Source: Bacillus sp. CH140a_4T
Lineage (GTDB): Bacteria; Bacillota; Bacilli; Bacillales; Bacillaceae_G
DNA: 64,000 nucleotides
Direction of reading: 5' to 3'
Assembly (NCBI RefSeq): GCF_008923725.1
Contig: NZ_WBPF01000005.1
Span: forward strand, 1,000,951-1,064,950
Positions 1 to 7,819 of the stretch are shown here, piece by piece; position 1 is the first letter of the stretch, and every line of letters begins with the position of its first letter. The notes beneath the pieces are model-generated. The model made no database searches and was not told the DNA's origin. It saw only the letters and a list, made by a program, of their open reading frames with translations. A program made the position numbers and the translations under genes.

Positions 1-136
1 TTCCAGCACCATTTGGTCCAAGCAAACCAACTACTTCACCTTTTTTAACTTCGAAACTAATATTTTCTACAAGTGTCTTTGAACCGATTCGCTTCGTTAA
101 CCGCTCAACCTTTACAATTGATTGTTCATTTGTCAT
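1..136 (-). CDS. ABC transporter ATP-binding protein (partial, N-terminal part only)
   Basis: Reading leftwards from the ATG at 136, the frame gives MTNEQSIVKVERLTKRIGSK followed by a typical ABC start: a beta-strand, 'VENISFEVKKGEVVGLLGPNGAG', which is the beginning of Walker A. The gene leaves the window after about 45 codons, so signature and Walker B are not visible. A GGAAAGG ribosome site lies about 11 bases upstream. It is the ATPase of an ABC transporter, probably an ABC-2 or antimicrobial-peptide exporter type from the GLLGPNGAG form. The gene just upstream encodes a membrane protein, but a terminator separates the two, so they may be transcribed separately. Substrate unknown. Confidence 0.85.
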   Translation of the reverse strand, partial: MTNEQSIVKVERLTKRIGSKTLVENISFEVKKGEVVGLLGPNGAG

Positions 137-212
137 TCTATACAACCTTTCCTTCCCATTCTTTGTCAGGTCTTTACACTGTAACATGATTATTTTTCTG
201 TGTAAAATAGAA

Positions 213-236
213 AAAAGCATGATTTCTCATGCTTTT
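213..236 (-). terminator. Rho-independent terminator of the membrane-protein gene
   Basis: Ten-base perfect arms (213-222 and 227-236) with a 4-base loop overlap the stop codon of the upstream membrane-protein gene. A T-run follows on the minus strand. Confidence 0.7.
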
Positions 237-793
237 CCCTTGAAATGAAACGAATTTTTATCCTGTAAACTTTGAACAAATCGAAAACATTGCACCATCG
301 ATAATAGGACGATAACAACCATAATTATACTAACAACTACTATTGCATATATTGTAATTGGTGCACTATTTATTCCTTGTATTCCTACTATTTTCATAAA
401 GATAATCGTAAATAATTTCAAAAATAACATCCCATTAACTAATCCAAAAACAAACGCTGTGCCATAAATGAATAATTGCTCCTGGCATAATACACATAGT
501 ACGTTCCTATTCTCTGCTACATAAGATTTAATTTCCTCTTTCCTCACTTGCAGAAGAGAAAACATTATTTTATATGTAGTAAAAATACATATAAAAATGA
601 ATATAAGAAACAGCGTGTAAAAACACATTTGAAATAAAAGTGTAGCCCCTAATTCCCCAATAGCCCCTTTATTAAATTGGAGCGATATCATAAAAAACAA
701 AACCATAGTACTCATGGCAATCCACATAAATTGCTTCATCCTTTTGGCAGCAAATGTTCTTATATTTTTTCTCACTAACTGACATAAAGACAT
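227..793 (-). CDS. Integral membrane protein resembling one half of an FtsX/BceB-type permease
   Basis: The 188-residue protein has four strongly hydrophobic segments (about residues 24-40, 52-75, 108-135 and 145-165). After the second segment comes a cytoplasmic stretch rich in charge ('SLLQVRKEEIKSYVAENRN'), placed like the 'KKRKKEIGLY' loop of BceB/FtsX permeases. A real BceB permease is about 650 residues, so this is either a single FtsX-like module or a stand-alone relative. A GGGGAAG ribosome site precedes the ATG at 793. An ABC ATPase gene lies immediately downstream on the same strand, which fits a transporter role. Function is inferred only from topology and motif resemblance. Confidence 0.7.
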   Translation of the reverse strand: MSLCQLVRKNIRTFAAKRMKQFMWIAMSTMVLFFMISLQFNKGAIGELGATLLFQMCFYTLFLIFIFICIFTTYKIMFSLLQVRKEEIKSYVAENRNVLCVLCQEQLFIYGTAFVFGLVNGMLFLKLFTIIFMKIVGIQGINSAPITIYAIVVVSIIMVVIVLLSMVQCFRFVQSLQDKNSFHFKGKA

Positions 794-968
794 ATGTTCT
801 TCCCCTACCTTACTTCATAACAAACTCATTCTATACTACTAGTGTATAAAAATATGACATTTTAAACATCGCACTACAATCTGAATTGTTTCTAAGTCTT
901 TAGTCCTAGAAAATAAAATGGGGAAAAAATCATATTTAGAATATAATTTTAAAAAAAGGGGGTATTAC

Positions 969-1565
969 ATGCGTATAAAATTACTAGCAATTTTGTTATT
1001 ATTCCTCACTAGTTGTAGCCCACTAAAAGATAATGAAGTAGCCTCTGTTAAACCATATAAGTTAACAAAAGAACAATCTGATATTCTACAAATGACTCCT
1101 ATAGGAGAAGGAAATAGAATGTTTTATAACGTTACATTAAAAAATGAAAAAGATGAAATACATGCTACGATTGATTATTATCAAAATGGAAAAAAAGTGA
1201 AAGAGATTGCCAACATCGCTTCATCACATTTTCCAGAAAAGAAAGTAAAGCTTTCTTTTTTACCACCTCAATCCCAACTCGATAAAGATGCACAAACGCA
1301 AAAACATTGGTATGTTAATATTGAAGGTAGTTCCATGCTCTCTCCTGAAGAAACACCATCGGTCGTAACTAGCTCTGCATCTACTACTATTCAATCTGCT
1401 ATTAACTTAACATACAATCAAAAAACGACTTTAACGGCTATTATAAAAACGAATAATGAAACCGTAAAAGTGCCACTGCTTGAGGAAAAAAACACTATTG
1501 ACCAACTATTACAAGAAAATGAACATTTTTATCTCTTTAGTATAGAACTAAAAAAAGAACACTAA
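969..1565 (+). CDS. Predicted lipoprotein of unknown function
   Basis: From the ATG at 969 the protein is 198 residues and begins MRIKLLAILLLFLTSCSPLK, a short signal peptide ending in a lipobox (L-T-S-C), so it should be lipid-anchored outside the membrane. An AAAAGGGGG ribosome site sits 5-10 bases before this ATG; the in-frame ATG at 918 lacks one and would bury the signal peptide. The mature part is polar, with a Ser/Thr-rich stretch around residues 130-145, and I recognise no domain. It stands alone, divergent from the membrane gene on its left, and ends in a perfect hairpin shared with the convergent LysR gene. Confidence 0.75.
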   Translation: MRIKLLAILLLFLTSCSPLKDNEVASVKPYKLTKEQSDILQMTPIGEGNRMFYNVTLKNEKDEIHATIDYYQNGKKVKEIANIASSHFPEKKVKLSFLPPQSQLDKDAQTQKHWYVNIEGSSMLSPEETPSVVTSSASTTIQSAINLTYNQKTTLTAIIKTNNETVKVPLLEEKNTIDQLLQENEHFYLFSIELKKEH

Positions 1566-1602
1566 AGCGGAAATGCAATAGGATTGCATTTCCGCTTTAG
1601 TG
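1560..1602. terminator. Bidirectional terminator between the lipoprotein gene and cidR
   Basis: Perfect 20-base arms (1560-1579 and 1583-1602) flank a 3-base loop, exactly between two convergent genes. Confidence 0.85.
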
Positions 1603-1628
1603 TTTAATGAGGTGTACTTTTAAATAAA

Positions 1629-2534
1629 TTAATCAATATCATCCTCAACTTCGATTCTTTTCTTCTCTCTTGCGATTTTTAAAAACTCTAAAAGTTCTGG
1701 ATTTGTATTCATTTTTTTGTAAGCTACTGACATTTCTGCAACAAAATTAGAATCATATAACTCTTTATATACGACTTCTGTTTTATACAATTTATTCGCC
1801 GATACAGGTATTACCGTAATTCCAATTCCCGCCGCTACAAGCCCCATAACTGTTTGATATTCCGTCGCTTCTTGTACAATGTGTGGACTAAACCCTACAT
1901 CACGGCAAAGTGATAAAATTGTATCGTATAACGCTGGCCATACGGGCCTTGTAATAAATACAAACGGTTCGTCTCTTAAATCTTCAATATGTATTTCATC
2001 CTTTTCAGCAAGTGGATGTGCCTTCGGTAAACATAACGTACAAGAAAGCCTTTGAATTGGTTCTAATTCTAGTAATTGTGTTGGAATTGGCGGACGTAAA
2101 AAACCAATATCAATACGGTTATCGTGAAGTGCATGCACCTGATCTGGTGTTGACAGTTCATGTAGTGCAACAGACACTCTCGGAAATTTCTTTCTATACT
2201 CCCTTACGATAGATGGTAAAATATCATATATCGCCGCACCTACAAAACCAATTGAAAGAGAGCCCACTTCTCCCCTTTGGGCACTTTGTGCGATTTCTAC
2301 TGCTTTTTCAATTTGTTCGAACGCTTTTTTTACTTCTTTTAAAAACATTTCTCCAGCTTCTGTTAATTCAACCTTTCTCTTCGTTCTTGAAAATAACATA
2401 ACTCCCATTTCTTTTTCTAATTGCTGAATTTGTTGACTAAGCGGTGGTTGTGTCATTTGTAAACGAGCAGCTGCTCGTCCAAAGTGTAACTCCTCTGCCA
2501 CTACAACAAAATATTGCAAATGCCGTAATTCCAT
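1629..2534 (-). CDS. cidR: LysR-family transcriptional regulator, CidR-like
   Basis: The protein has an N-terminal winged helix-turn-helix (MELRHLQYFVVVAEELHFGR, then AARLQMTQPPLSQQIQQLE) and a LysR substrate-binding domain with the usual 'VGSLSIGFVGAA' entry strand. I start at the ATG at 2534 (301 residues) because AAAGGGTG lies just upstream; the upstream ATG at 2558 has no ribosome site. It is divergent from cidAB with about 150 bases between the starts, the arrangement of cidR/cidAB in staphylococci and ywbI/ywbHG in B. subtilis. By analogy it would activate the holin-like pair in response to acetate or overflow metabolism. That effector role is inferred from the context. Confidence 0.82.
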   Translation of the reverse strand: MELRHLQYFVVVAEELHFGRAAARLQMTQPPLSQQIQQLEKEMGVMLFSRTKRKVELTEAGEMFLKEVKKAFEQIEKAVEIAQSAQRGEVGSLSIGFVGAAIYDILPSIVREYRKKFPRVSVALHELSTPDQVHALHDNRIDIGFLRPPIPTQLLELEPIQRLSCTLCLPKAHPLAEKDEIHIEDLRDEPFVFITRPVWPALYDTILSLCRDVGFSPHIVQEATEYQTVMGLVAAGIGITVIPVSANKLYKTEVVYKELYDSNFVAEMSVAYKKMNTNPELLEFLKIAREKKRIEVEDDID

Positions 2535-2566
2535 TTTGGACACCCTTTTCACTTTCAATTAATACA

Positions 2567-2602
2567 TCTAATATATTAATAACATATAATTTATATATTA
2601 GA
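2567..2602. promoter_or_regulatory. Candidate LysR operator in the cidR-cidA intergenic region
   Basis: Ten-base inverted arms (tctaatatat at 2567-2576, atatattaga at 2593-2602) are centred in the divergent promoter region. The spacing and AT-rich dyad suit a LysR-type site. The assignment is positional. Confidence 0.4.
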
Positions 2603-2686
2603 CAAATTTTTCGAATGAACGTATAGTAGAAATTGTTAATTCTTTTTTACAATTTTTATGTAAAAAAAGAAAGAGGTGGTTACTGT

Positions 2687-3052
2687 ATGAAATTGTGGAA
2701 ATTAAGCGGACAAATTTTATTATTATTTTGTTTCGCTTGGACAGGCGAATGGATTGCAAAACAGGCACACCTCCCAGTTCCAGGAAGTATAATCGGTATT
2801 TTCTTATTATTAATATCGTTAAAATTTAACCTAGTGAAAAAAGAGTGGATACAGGACGGAGCAGACTTTTTATTAAAAGAACTTATTTTATTTTTCATTC
2901 CTTCTGCAGTCGCTGTCATACGCTACAAAGATACACTATCACAATATGGAATCGATCTCATCTTAATTATTATGATTAGTACACTTTGTGTCACTCTCGT
3001 TACAGGACTCTTAACAGAATTGCTACTAAAGCGGAAAGGATCAACACAATGA
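2687..3052 (+). CDS. cidA: CidA/LrgA family holin-like protein
   Basis: This is a 121-residue protein with four predicted membrane segments and the family signature '[17 protein letters not shown]' after the first helices. It matches the usual CidA length (about 120-130). CidA/LrgA proteins oligomerise in the membrane like phage holins and influence murein hydrolase activity and programmed lysis. The start at 2687 follows AGAGGTGG; the longer frame from 2633 adds residues with no ribosome site. The stop overlaps the start of cidB by four bases (ATGA), so the two are translationally coupled. Likely controlled by the divergent LysR protein. Confidence 0.9.
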   Translation: MKLWKLSGQILLLFCFAWTGEWIAKQAHLPVPGSIIGIFLLLISLKFNLVKKEWIQDGADFLLKELILFFIPSAVAVIRYKDTLSQYGIDLILIIMISTLCVTLVTGLLTELLLKRKGSTQ

Positions 3053-3726
3053 TCGGCTTTCTTTGTTTGCTATTAACACTATTCACATATTGGATATCGA
3101 AAAAAATGTATCAACGCTGGAATTGGAGCTTACTTTCTCCCCTTCTCGTCTGTCCTGTTATTTTAATTGCTGTATTACTCGGACTAGACACACCTTATGA
3201 AACATATGAAACAGGCGGTCAATGGTTAACAGAATTATTAAAGCCTGCAACAGTTGCTTTTGCATGGCCAATCTATAAATACTTTGATTTACTTAAGAAA
3301 CATGGAATAGCTATTTTACTTAATGTCATTGTCGGTTCATTTTTATCAGTTATTACTTCAGCACTACTAGCAAATTATTTTCAAATTGATTCATCGTTAG
3401 AACATAGTTTAGCACCTCATATTGTAACGACACCAATTGCAATGGCCATTTCAGAAATGATCGGTGGTATGTCACAATTAACAGCAGTATTTGTTGTTTT
3501 AACTGCGTTAACAGGGGCATTGCTCGGTCCTTCTCTCATACGCATATGTCGTATTAAAACAGCACTCGCAAAAGGCATTATGTTGGGCACGAGCGCAAAT
3601 GGTACCGGTACATCAAAAGCATTCGAAATCGGCCCTGTAGAAGGAACGATTGCAAGTTTATCTATGCTTTTAACAGCAGGAGCTAGTTTAGTTATCGTAC
3701 CGCTTTTCTTATCGTGGATACATTGA
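3049..3726 (+). CDS. cidB: CidB/LrgB family membrane protein
   Basis: The 225-residue, multi-spanning membrane protein has LrgB family hallmarks: '[15 protein letters not shown]' around residue 62 and the glycine-rich '[19 protein letters not shown]' near residues 178-197. It is the partner of CidA and is thought to modulate holin-like activity and autolysis. The start codon overlaps the cidA stop (ATGA at 3049), typical of the pair. A hairpin follows directly after the stop. The Nudix gene on the other strand converges on the same hairpin. Confidence 0.9.
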   Translation: MIGFLCLLLTLFTYWISKKMYQRWNWSLLSPLLVCPVILIAVLLGLDTPYETYETGGQWLTELLKPATVAFAWPIYKYFDLLKKHGIAILLNVIVGSFLSVITSALLANYFQIDSSLEHSLAPHIVTTPIAMAISEMIGGMSQLTAVFVVLTALTGALLGPSLIRICRIKTALAKGIMLGTSANGTGTSKAFEIGPVEGTIASLSMLLTAGASLVIVPLFLSWIH

Positions 3727-3756
3727 AAAAGCAAGTGTTTAAACACTCGCTTTTTT
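3727..3756. terminator. Bidirectional terminator between cidB and the Nudix gene
   Basis: An inverted repeat (gcaagtgttt / aaacactcgc, one mismatch) is flanked by A-run and T-run, between convergent stops. Confidence 0.75.
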
Positions 3757-4152
3757 ATTTATATATTTATTTAAAATCTCATAATCCTCCGGGAAAGATA
3801 GCGTTAATTCCTTCATTTCATCTATCTTCTTCCAAGCAATTTCATGTATTAATTCATCAGGATCTTGGATTTTCATACTACCGCCAATTTTTTTAACGAC
3901 ATAATAATGAACGTATACAGGAAATCCGTATGTAATACCCTCTTTTTCGTATATTTTATTTACAACTTCCACATCGTAACCTGTTTCTTCCCAAACTTCT
4001 CGAATACAACATTCTTCTAGTGTTTCTCCCTTTTCAAGCTCGCCACTTGGAACAGACCACCTTTTTTCTTCACCCTTTTGCCCTTGCAACACCATTAAAA
4101 CTTCATTTTTTTCATTTACACATACTGCTGCACAACCTATCCATCTTTCCAT
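3739..4152 (-). CDS. Nudix hydrolase (MutT-like)
   Basis: About 137 residues with a complete Nudix box in the form G-x5-E-x7-R-E-x2-E-E-x-G (GELEKGETLEECCIREVWEE, then TG) at roughly residues 37-59. Such enzymes hydrolyse nucleoside diphosphates linked to another moiety, using Mg2+ held by the glutamates of the box. The real substrate cannot be read from sequence. I place the start at the ATG at 4152 because GGGGAGGG is then about 7 bases away; the ATG two codons upstream would abut the ribosome site. Single gene, convergent with cidAB. Confidence 0.85.
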   Translation of the reverse strand: MERWIGCAAVCVNEKNEVLMVLQGQKGEEKRWSVPSGELEKGETLEECCIREVWEETGYDVEVVNKIYEKEGITYGFPVYVHYYVVKKIGGSMKIQDPDELIHEIAWKKIDEMKELTLSFPEDYEILNKYINKKASV

Positions 4153-4293
4153 ATACATCCCTCCCCTACTACTATTCGTCTTCTTCTTTATTTTCCCCTT
4201 GAAAAAAGAGGAAAAAAGGAAAACGATGACGAAAACTTACATCAACTTCATAGACAATCCCTTCTTAGAAATTAAAAACGGAAGGATGAAAAT

Positions 4294-4494
4294 ATGATTT
4301 CTAAATATGTTGTGGAATGTGTCTTTTGTGAAGAAAATCGAAAACCTCGCCAAGCTATCGTAACAGTTCCCGCCACTACTCAGCTACTAGCCATTGAAAA
4401 AGTGCGTGCGGAATGTAAACGTCGTTTCGGAAAAGCTTTATTATTACAAACAGAAATTAAAGAAGAAATAGTTTTTGAACAAAAAGAAAGCTGA
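4294..4494 (+). CDS. Small conserved hypothetical protein, 66 residues
   Basis: A good ribosome site (GGAAGG, 7 bases before the ATG) and a terminator directly after the stop argue that this is a real single-gene unit. The product begins MISKYVVECVFCEENRKPRQ. It has a C-x2-C pair at residues 10-13, then a basic helix-like part (KVRAECKRRFGK). The pair with a third Cys near residue 40 could bind metal, but no zinc-ribbon pattern is complete. I do not recognise the family. Confidence 0.65.
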   Translation: MISKYVVECVFCEENRKPRQAIVTVPATTQLLAIEKVRAECKRRFGKALLLQTEIKEEIVFEQKES

Positions 4495-4514
4495 CCATAA
4501 ATTGGTCAGCTTTC
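4486..4514 (+). terminator. Terminator of the 66-residue protein gene
   Basis: Perfect 12-base arms (gaaagctgacca / tggtcagctttc) overlap the stop codon region. The T-run after the hairpin is short. Confidence 0.7.
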
Positions 4515-4920
4515 ATATCCGATCATATTTTCACATGAAGATTAGGGGCATCCTCTTTAAGGATCGGGATTTTCCCATTATGTACGTTCCATAATGGTCA
4601 TCGAACAATATATTTCTATGCAATTAATTATTGAATAGAATAGGGCAAAACTTGTTCGCATTTTTAGAAAAGGGATAGGGATATAATTCAAGTAGCACTT
4701 CGAATACTCGAACTTTACACTCATTATATTAAAACAAATCCTTTTATATGGGAAATATGAATTACTTACATAATTCATTCGTAAAACATATTAGTTTGCT
4801 ATATTATTTTTATTCCATCAATAGCATAGGTGTCATAATTGGTGAACACTTCAAAGCCATACAAATAAAAAGCACCCTGGGCGGATGCTTTTCATATTTT
4901 TCTAAATTGATGCTATGTAC
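4515..4920. other. Non-coding stretch of about 400 bases
   Basis: I find no ORF with a ribosome site here. A 66-codon open frame on the minus strand (4578-4778) has no upstream purine box and a composition like random AT-rich sequence. The only clear element is the minus-strand terminator at 4867-4892. Confidence 0.6.
4867..4892 (-). terminator. Terminator of the 48-residue protein gene
   Basis: On the minus strand AAAGCATCC and GGGTGCTTT pair around a 6-base loop (one G-U) and are followed by T's. It lies about 30 bases after the stop of the small GTG-started gene. Confidence 0.7.
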
Positions 4921-5067
4921 TTAGTCTTGATTAATCAAAATTACCGCAGGACCAGCGACTACTACTCCAGCTACTTCTATCTTTTCAAATTCCTTTACTG
5001 TAATAGATATAACCCCTTCTCTTTCCATCAATTCTTTACTTAGGACATCAGTCGGTATAGCTTTCAC
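4921..5067 (-). CDS. Small protein resembling the BC1881 family (48 residues, GTG start)
   Basis: This short gene starts with GTG at 5067 behind a near-perfect AAAGGAGG (5073-5080, spacing 5) and ends TAA at 4921. The product begins MKAIPTDVLSKELMEREGV and ends 'AGPAVILINQD'. The pattern 'IPT-x-L-x-x-E-L-x-x-REGV...GPA-x-ILxN-x-D' is what I recall of the BC1881 family, small proteins common in cereus-group genomes and their phages. Function unknown. The strong ribosome site, the family-like pattern and its own terminator make it convincing despite its size. It stands alone between the 66-residue gene and the SLH amidase. Confidence 0.72.
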   Translation of the reverse strand: MKAIPTDVLSKELMEREGVISITVKEFEKIEVAGVVVAGPAVILINQD

Positions 5068-5274
5068 CGTCTTACCTCCTTTTCATTTATACAATATGAT
5101 ATAGTAAAACTGTAATCAGTAGAGCTTCGTTCCACTCCGCACGGATTATAATCGGGCTACCCGTTTATGCACGGTAAAAATAACCCAATGCATCTATATA
5201 TATGCATCACCTCCGCTTTCATTCCTTATTCCCCCTAAAACTCTTCTCTCCCTTCCGTAACGTATTGAAAAATA

Positions 5275-5304
5275 AAAAAGCACTCGCAATCGCGAATGCT
5301 TTTT
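5275..5304 (-). terminator. Terminator of the SLH amidase gene
   Basis: Minus-strand hairpin AAAAAGCATTCGC / GCGAGTGCTTTTT sits just past the stop at 5307, with a T-run. Confidence 0.75.
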
Positions 5305-5306
5305 CA

Positions 5307-7037
5307 TTATTTACTTTCTATTACTTTTAACATTCTATTAATAAATGCTGCCGATTCTCCACGCGTTGCAGAACCTTTCGGCATAAATTCATTATTTTCA
5401 TTTCCTTTTACAATACCTAATCCATAAACACGTTGTACAGCTTGTTTATCATATGCTAAATCTTGATCCGAGAATGGTAACGGAACTAAGTTACCTTTAA
5501 TTTTTTTATATTGCAGTGCACGGTCAATCATGATAACAGCTTCATCTCGTTTAATCGTATCATTTGGAGCAAATGTCCCATTTCCTCGACCACTTATTAT
5601 CCCGGCACTTGCTGCACGATTAATACCGTCTATTAGCGATGGATGTGCTGTATTTAAATCATTAAAATTCGATGACCCTTCAGGTAACTGCAATGATCTT
5701 GAAATGAAATTTGCAAATTCACCACGCGTTACGAGACGCTCTGGCCAATAAGAACCTTTCCCGTCTCCAACCATAATGCCACGTTTATCTAATTCACGAA
5801 TGTCTGCTTCGTACCAACCGCCTGTTATATCATCTTTATGGTTCGCATCATAATAAGCTTTTGTTCCTTGTAAAAATGGTTCCCACGCATTGTTTTTAAT
5901 CATAATGGCTGGGCAATTTTTACCACTCCAAAATTGATGCTTCTTCACATTTTCTATAGGAATATGTAATTCTCCCATTAAATAAGCTGCTAATTTGCGA
6001 GCATTTTCAACAGCTTTATTATAATCACCATCTTCGTTTACAGCAATTTCAATCGCAATGGATTCTCGATTTCCAGTTCCTTCTGCTCCATCTCCGGCAT
6101 GCCAAGCATTTTCGTTTAATGGAAGGTGTTGATAAATCTCTTTATCGTCTACCGTAAAGTGCCAAGACGCTGAACGATCTTCCGTTCCCGTTGCTTGGTT
6201 ATATAAATATAATGCATGATTTCTAGCATTTGCCCCAACACTGTAATTATCTGTCTCATGAATCGTAATATATTTTGGCTTCATCGCATAACCTGGACGA
6301 ATATTTTCATTTCCTTTCGGCACAATCATTTCTTTTAAAGTTACACCATAAATATCCGTTGTTTTCTCTTCTATTGGTGCAGCATACATAACTGCTGCAC
6401 GTTTTGTACGTGTTGGTGCCATCTCTTGAATAAGCGAAGCCTTTGTTCCTTCAAATTTTGCTGAAGGTGAATAAATCCATTTCATCTCATTATTTATTTT
6501 TACTTGGAACCATTCTCCAGCCTGCCCAATTACTTGGATAGTTTGTGGCTTCAATACATTCCCTTCTTTGTATGAAGTAAATGGTTCAGAGTAAGTAGAG
6601 GTTTCTTCATTAATAATCAACTTTTCATTTGATAAAGGGTGAATTTCTTTAATTTCTACATTGCCCTCACTATTTTCTATCCACCCAGTTCCAGATGAAG
6701 TTCGAACATAGTAAGCGTTTCCTTTTCTCTTCTCAGCTTTTACAACTTGGTTCGAAATGTGAACCCCTGTCTCTTTTTGAAAATTACTAGAATCGTATAA
6801 AGGTACTTCTTTCACTATATGTACCAGAAACTCACCTTGTACTTCATTTATTACTCCCTTGTCCTCTCCACGACCATCTTCATCCTTCATATGGTTTTCA
6901 ATACTTTTTAAAGCTTGTTCATCAGTTGAAACTGCTACTGTTTTTTCAAGCTCATTAGCATAGGAATAATTTGGAATCGTTACCGTACCAAATACAATCG
7001 ATGCAGCTAAAACATTATAAAATCTTTTTTTCATCAT
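5307..7037 (-). CDS. S-layer-anchored N-acetylmuramoyl-L-alanine amidase (SH3-amidase-3xSLH)
   Basis: About 576 residues: a Sec signal peptide ending near S-Y-A|N-E; two SH3/GW-like modules (about 60-205); an Amidase_2 domain (about 240-395) with the expected 'ITIHETDN', 'ASWHFTVDD' and 'KHQFWSGKNCP' motifs carrying the zinc histidines and cysteine; and three SLH motifs at the C-terminus ('RGEFANFISRSL', 'RDEAVIMIDRAL', 'RGESAAFINRML'). SLH triplets bind pyruvylated secondary cell-wall polysaccharide, so the enzyme should sit in the S-layer zone and cleave the amide between muramic acid and the stem peptide. The frame opens further up at GTG 7049, but that GTG lies inside a hairpin stem; ATG 7037 or 7034 is the likely start. 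Confidence 0.92.
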   Translation of the reverse strand: MMKKRFYNVLAASIVFGTVTIPNYSYANELEKTVAVSTDEQALKSIENHMKDEDGRGEDKGVINEVQGEFLVHIVKEVPLYDSSNFQKETGVHISNQVVKAEKRKGNAYYVRTSSGTGWIENSEGNVEIKEIHPLSNEKLIINEETSTYSEPFTSYKEGNVLKPQTIQVIGQAGEWFQVKINNEMKWIYSPSAKFEGTKASLIQEMAPTRTKRAAVMYAAPIEEKTTDIYGVTLKEMIVPKGNENIRPGYAMKPKYITIHETDNYSVGANARNHALYLYNQATGTEDRSASWHFTVDDKEIYQHLPLNENAWHAGDGAEGTGNRESIAIEIAVNEDGDYNKAVENARKLAAYLMGELHIPIENVKKHQFWSGKNCPAIMIKNNAWEPFLQGTKAYYDANHKDDITGGWYEADIRELDKRGIMVGDGKGSYWPERLVTRGEFANFISRSLQLPEGSSNFNDLNTAHPSLIDGINRAASAGIISGRGNGTFAPNDTIKRDEAVIMIDRALQYKKIKGNLVPLPFSDQDLAYDKQAVQRVYGLGIVKGNENNEFMPKGSATRGESAAFINRMLKVIESK

Positions 7038-7040
7038 AAT

Positions 7041-7082
7041 ACTTAACACGCCGTAATTAAATTCGTGTTAAATTCCCCCTCC
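7041..7082 (-). promoter_or_regulatory. Shine-Dalgarno separated from the start codon by a hairpin
   Basis: GGAGGGGG (7082-7075) lies 37 bases before the ATG at 7037, too far for initiation. Between them TTAACACG (7071-7064) and CGTGTTAA (7050-7043) form an 8-bp stem with a 13-base loop, extendable by U-G and A-U. Folding shortens the gap to about 8 bases, an optimal spacing. Confidence 0.65.
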
Positions 7083-7213
7083 TTAACCAAAATATAGGTT
7101 GTCTAGTAAACTATTAAGTAACATAACCATTTACAATATAACAGACTCATCCCAATTCGTATAGATAGGAATCACTACTATTTGCCTACATTTACTATAT
7201 TGGAATATAAAAA

Positions 7214-7236
7214 AGAAGCTATAATATATAGCTTCT
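7214..7236 (-). terminator. Terminator of the SmpA-like membrane protein gene
   Basis: Ten-base perfect arms (agaagctata / tatagcttct, loop of 3) follow the stop at 7247 and are followed on the minus strand by a T-run. Confidence 0.75.
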
Positions 7237-7246
7237 CTACGGTTCT

Positions 7247-7813
7247 TTAATCTCTTTGCACCTTATATTCCATAACTTTACCATCTCTATCAAATTGTAA
7301 AACAAGATGTTCACTATCTATAGGAATAAAGCCACGTTCAGTTCCCAGATAGTACGAAGTGATAACCCCGTCTTCTCCATTTCTCGTTTCAGTAGGCGTT
7401 CCTAATAATTTTGTAATTTCTTCATTTGATTTTCCTGTTAATTTATATTTTTGTATTAGATTATCTACCATATGTACCCGTTTCTCTTCGGCATGTAACC
7501 ACCGATCTTGATTAAACTTTGAAGTGTATGTATTCATACTCAATTGTGCAGTACACACTATTAATGGAATGAGTGCTACTATTACCACTCCCGACATTTG
7601 CTTCTTTTCTTCATTACGATTTTTAGAAACATATAAGATAGACTTTTGAATCATAACTAATAAAAAAAATGGCATGACTACTACCAAAATGCTCGTGACA
7701 CTTAATGACGTATGTACCATATCAATAATAAAAATAAACGCAATATACATTAGTACATACAAACAAAAGTAAACATACAAAATCCCCCTTAATATAGCAC
7801 TCAGAAAGCCCAC
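7247..7813 (-). CDS. Membrane protein with a C-terminal SmpA/BamE-like domain, unknown role
   Basis: Up to 188 residues with three hydrophobic segments (about 5-30, 36-55 and 75-95). A soluble C-terminal part of about 75 residues reads like an SmpA/OmlA-type fold ('TGKSNEEITKLLGTPTETRN', then 'YYLGTERGFIPIDSEHLVLQF' in two parts, then 'GKVMEYKV'). The start is uncertain: GTG at 7813 lies inside the AGAGGTGG box, and an in-frame TTG at 7780 follows AAGGGGG closely. It lies 6 bases downstream of the NERD gene, so the two form an operon. I cannot assign a function. Confidence 0.65.
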   Translation of the reverse strand: MGFLSAILRGILYVYFCLYVLMYIAFIFIIDMVHTSLSVTSILVVVMPFFLLVMIQKSILYVSKNRNEEKKQMSGVVIVALIPLIVCTAQLSMNTYTSKFNQDRWLHAEEKRVHMVDNLIQKYKLTGKSNEEITKLLGTPTETRNGEDGVITSYYLGTERGFIPIDSEHLVLQFDRDGKVMEYKVQRD

Positions 7814-7819
7814 CTCTTT

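Noticed and set aside
4578-4778. 66-codon minus-strand frame
   Set aside because: No ribosome site, no recognisable motif, composition of random AT-rich sequence.
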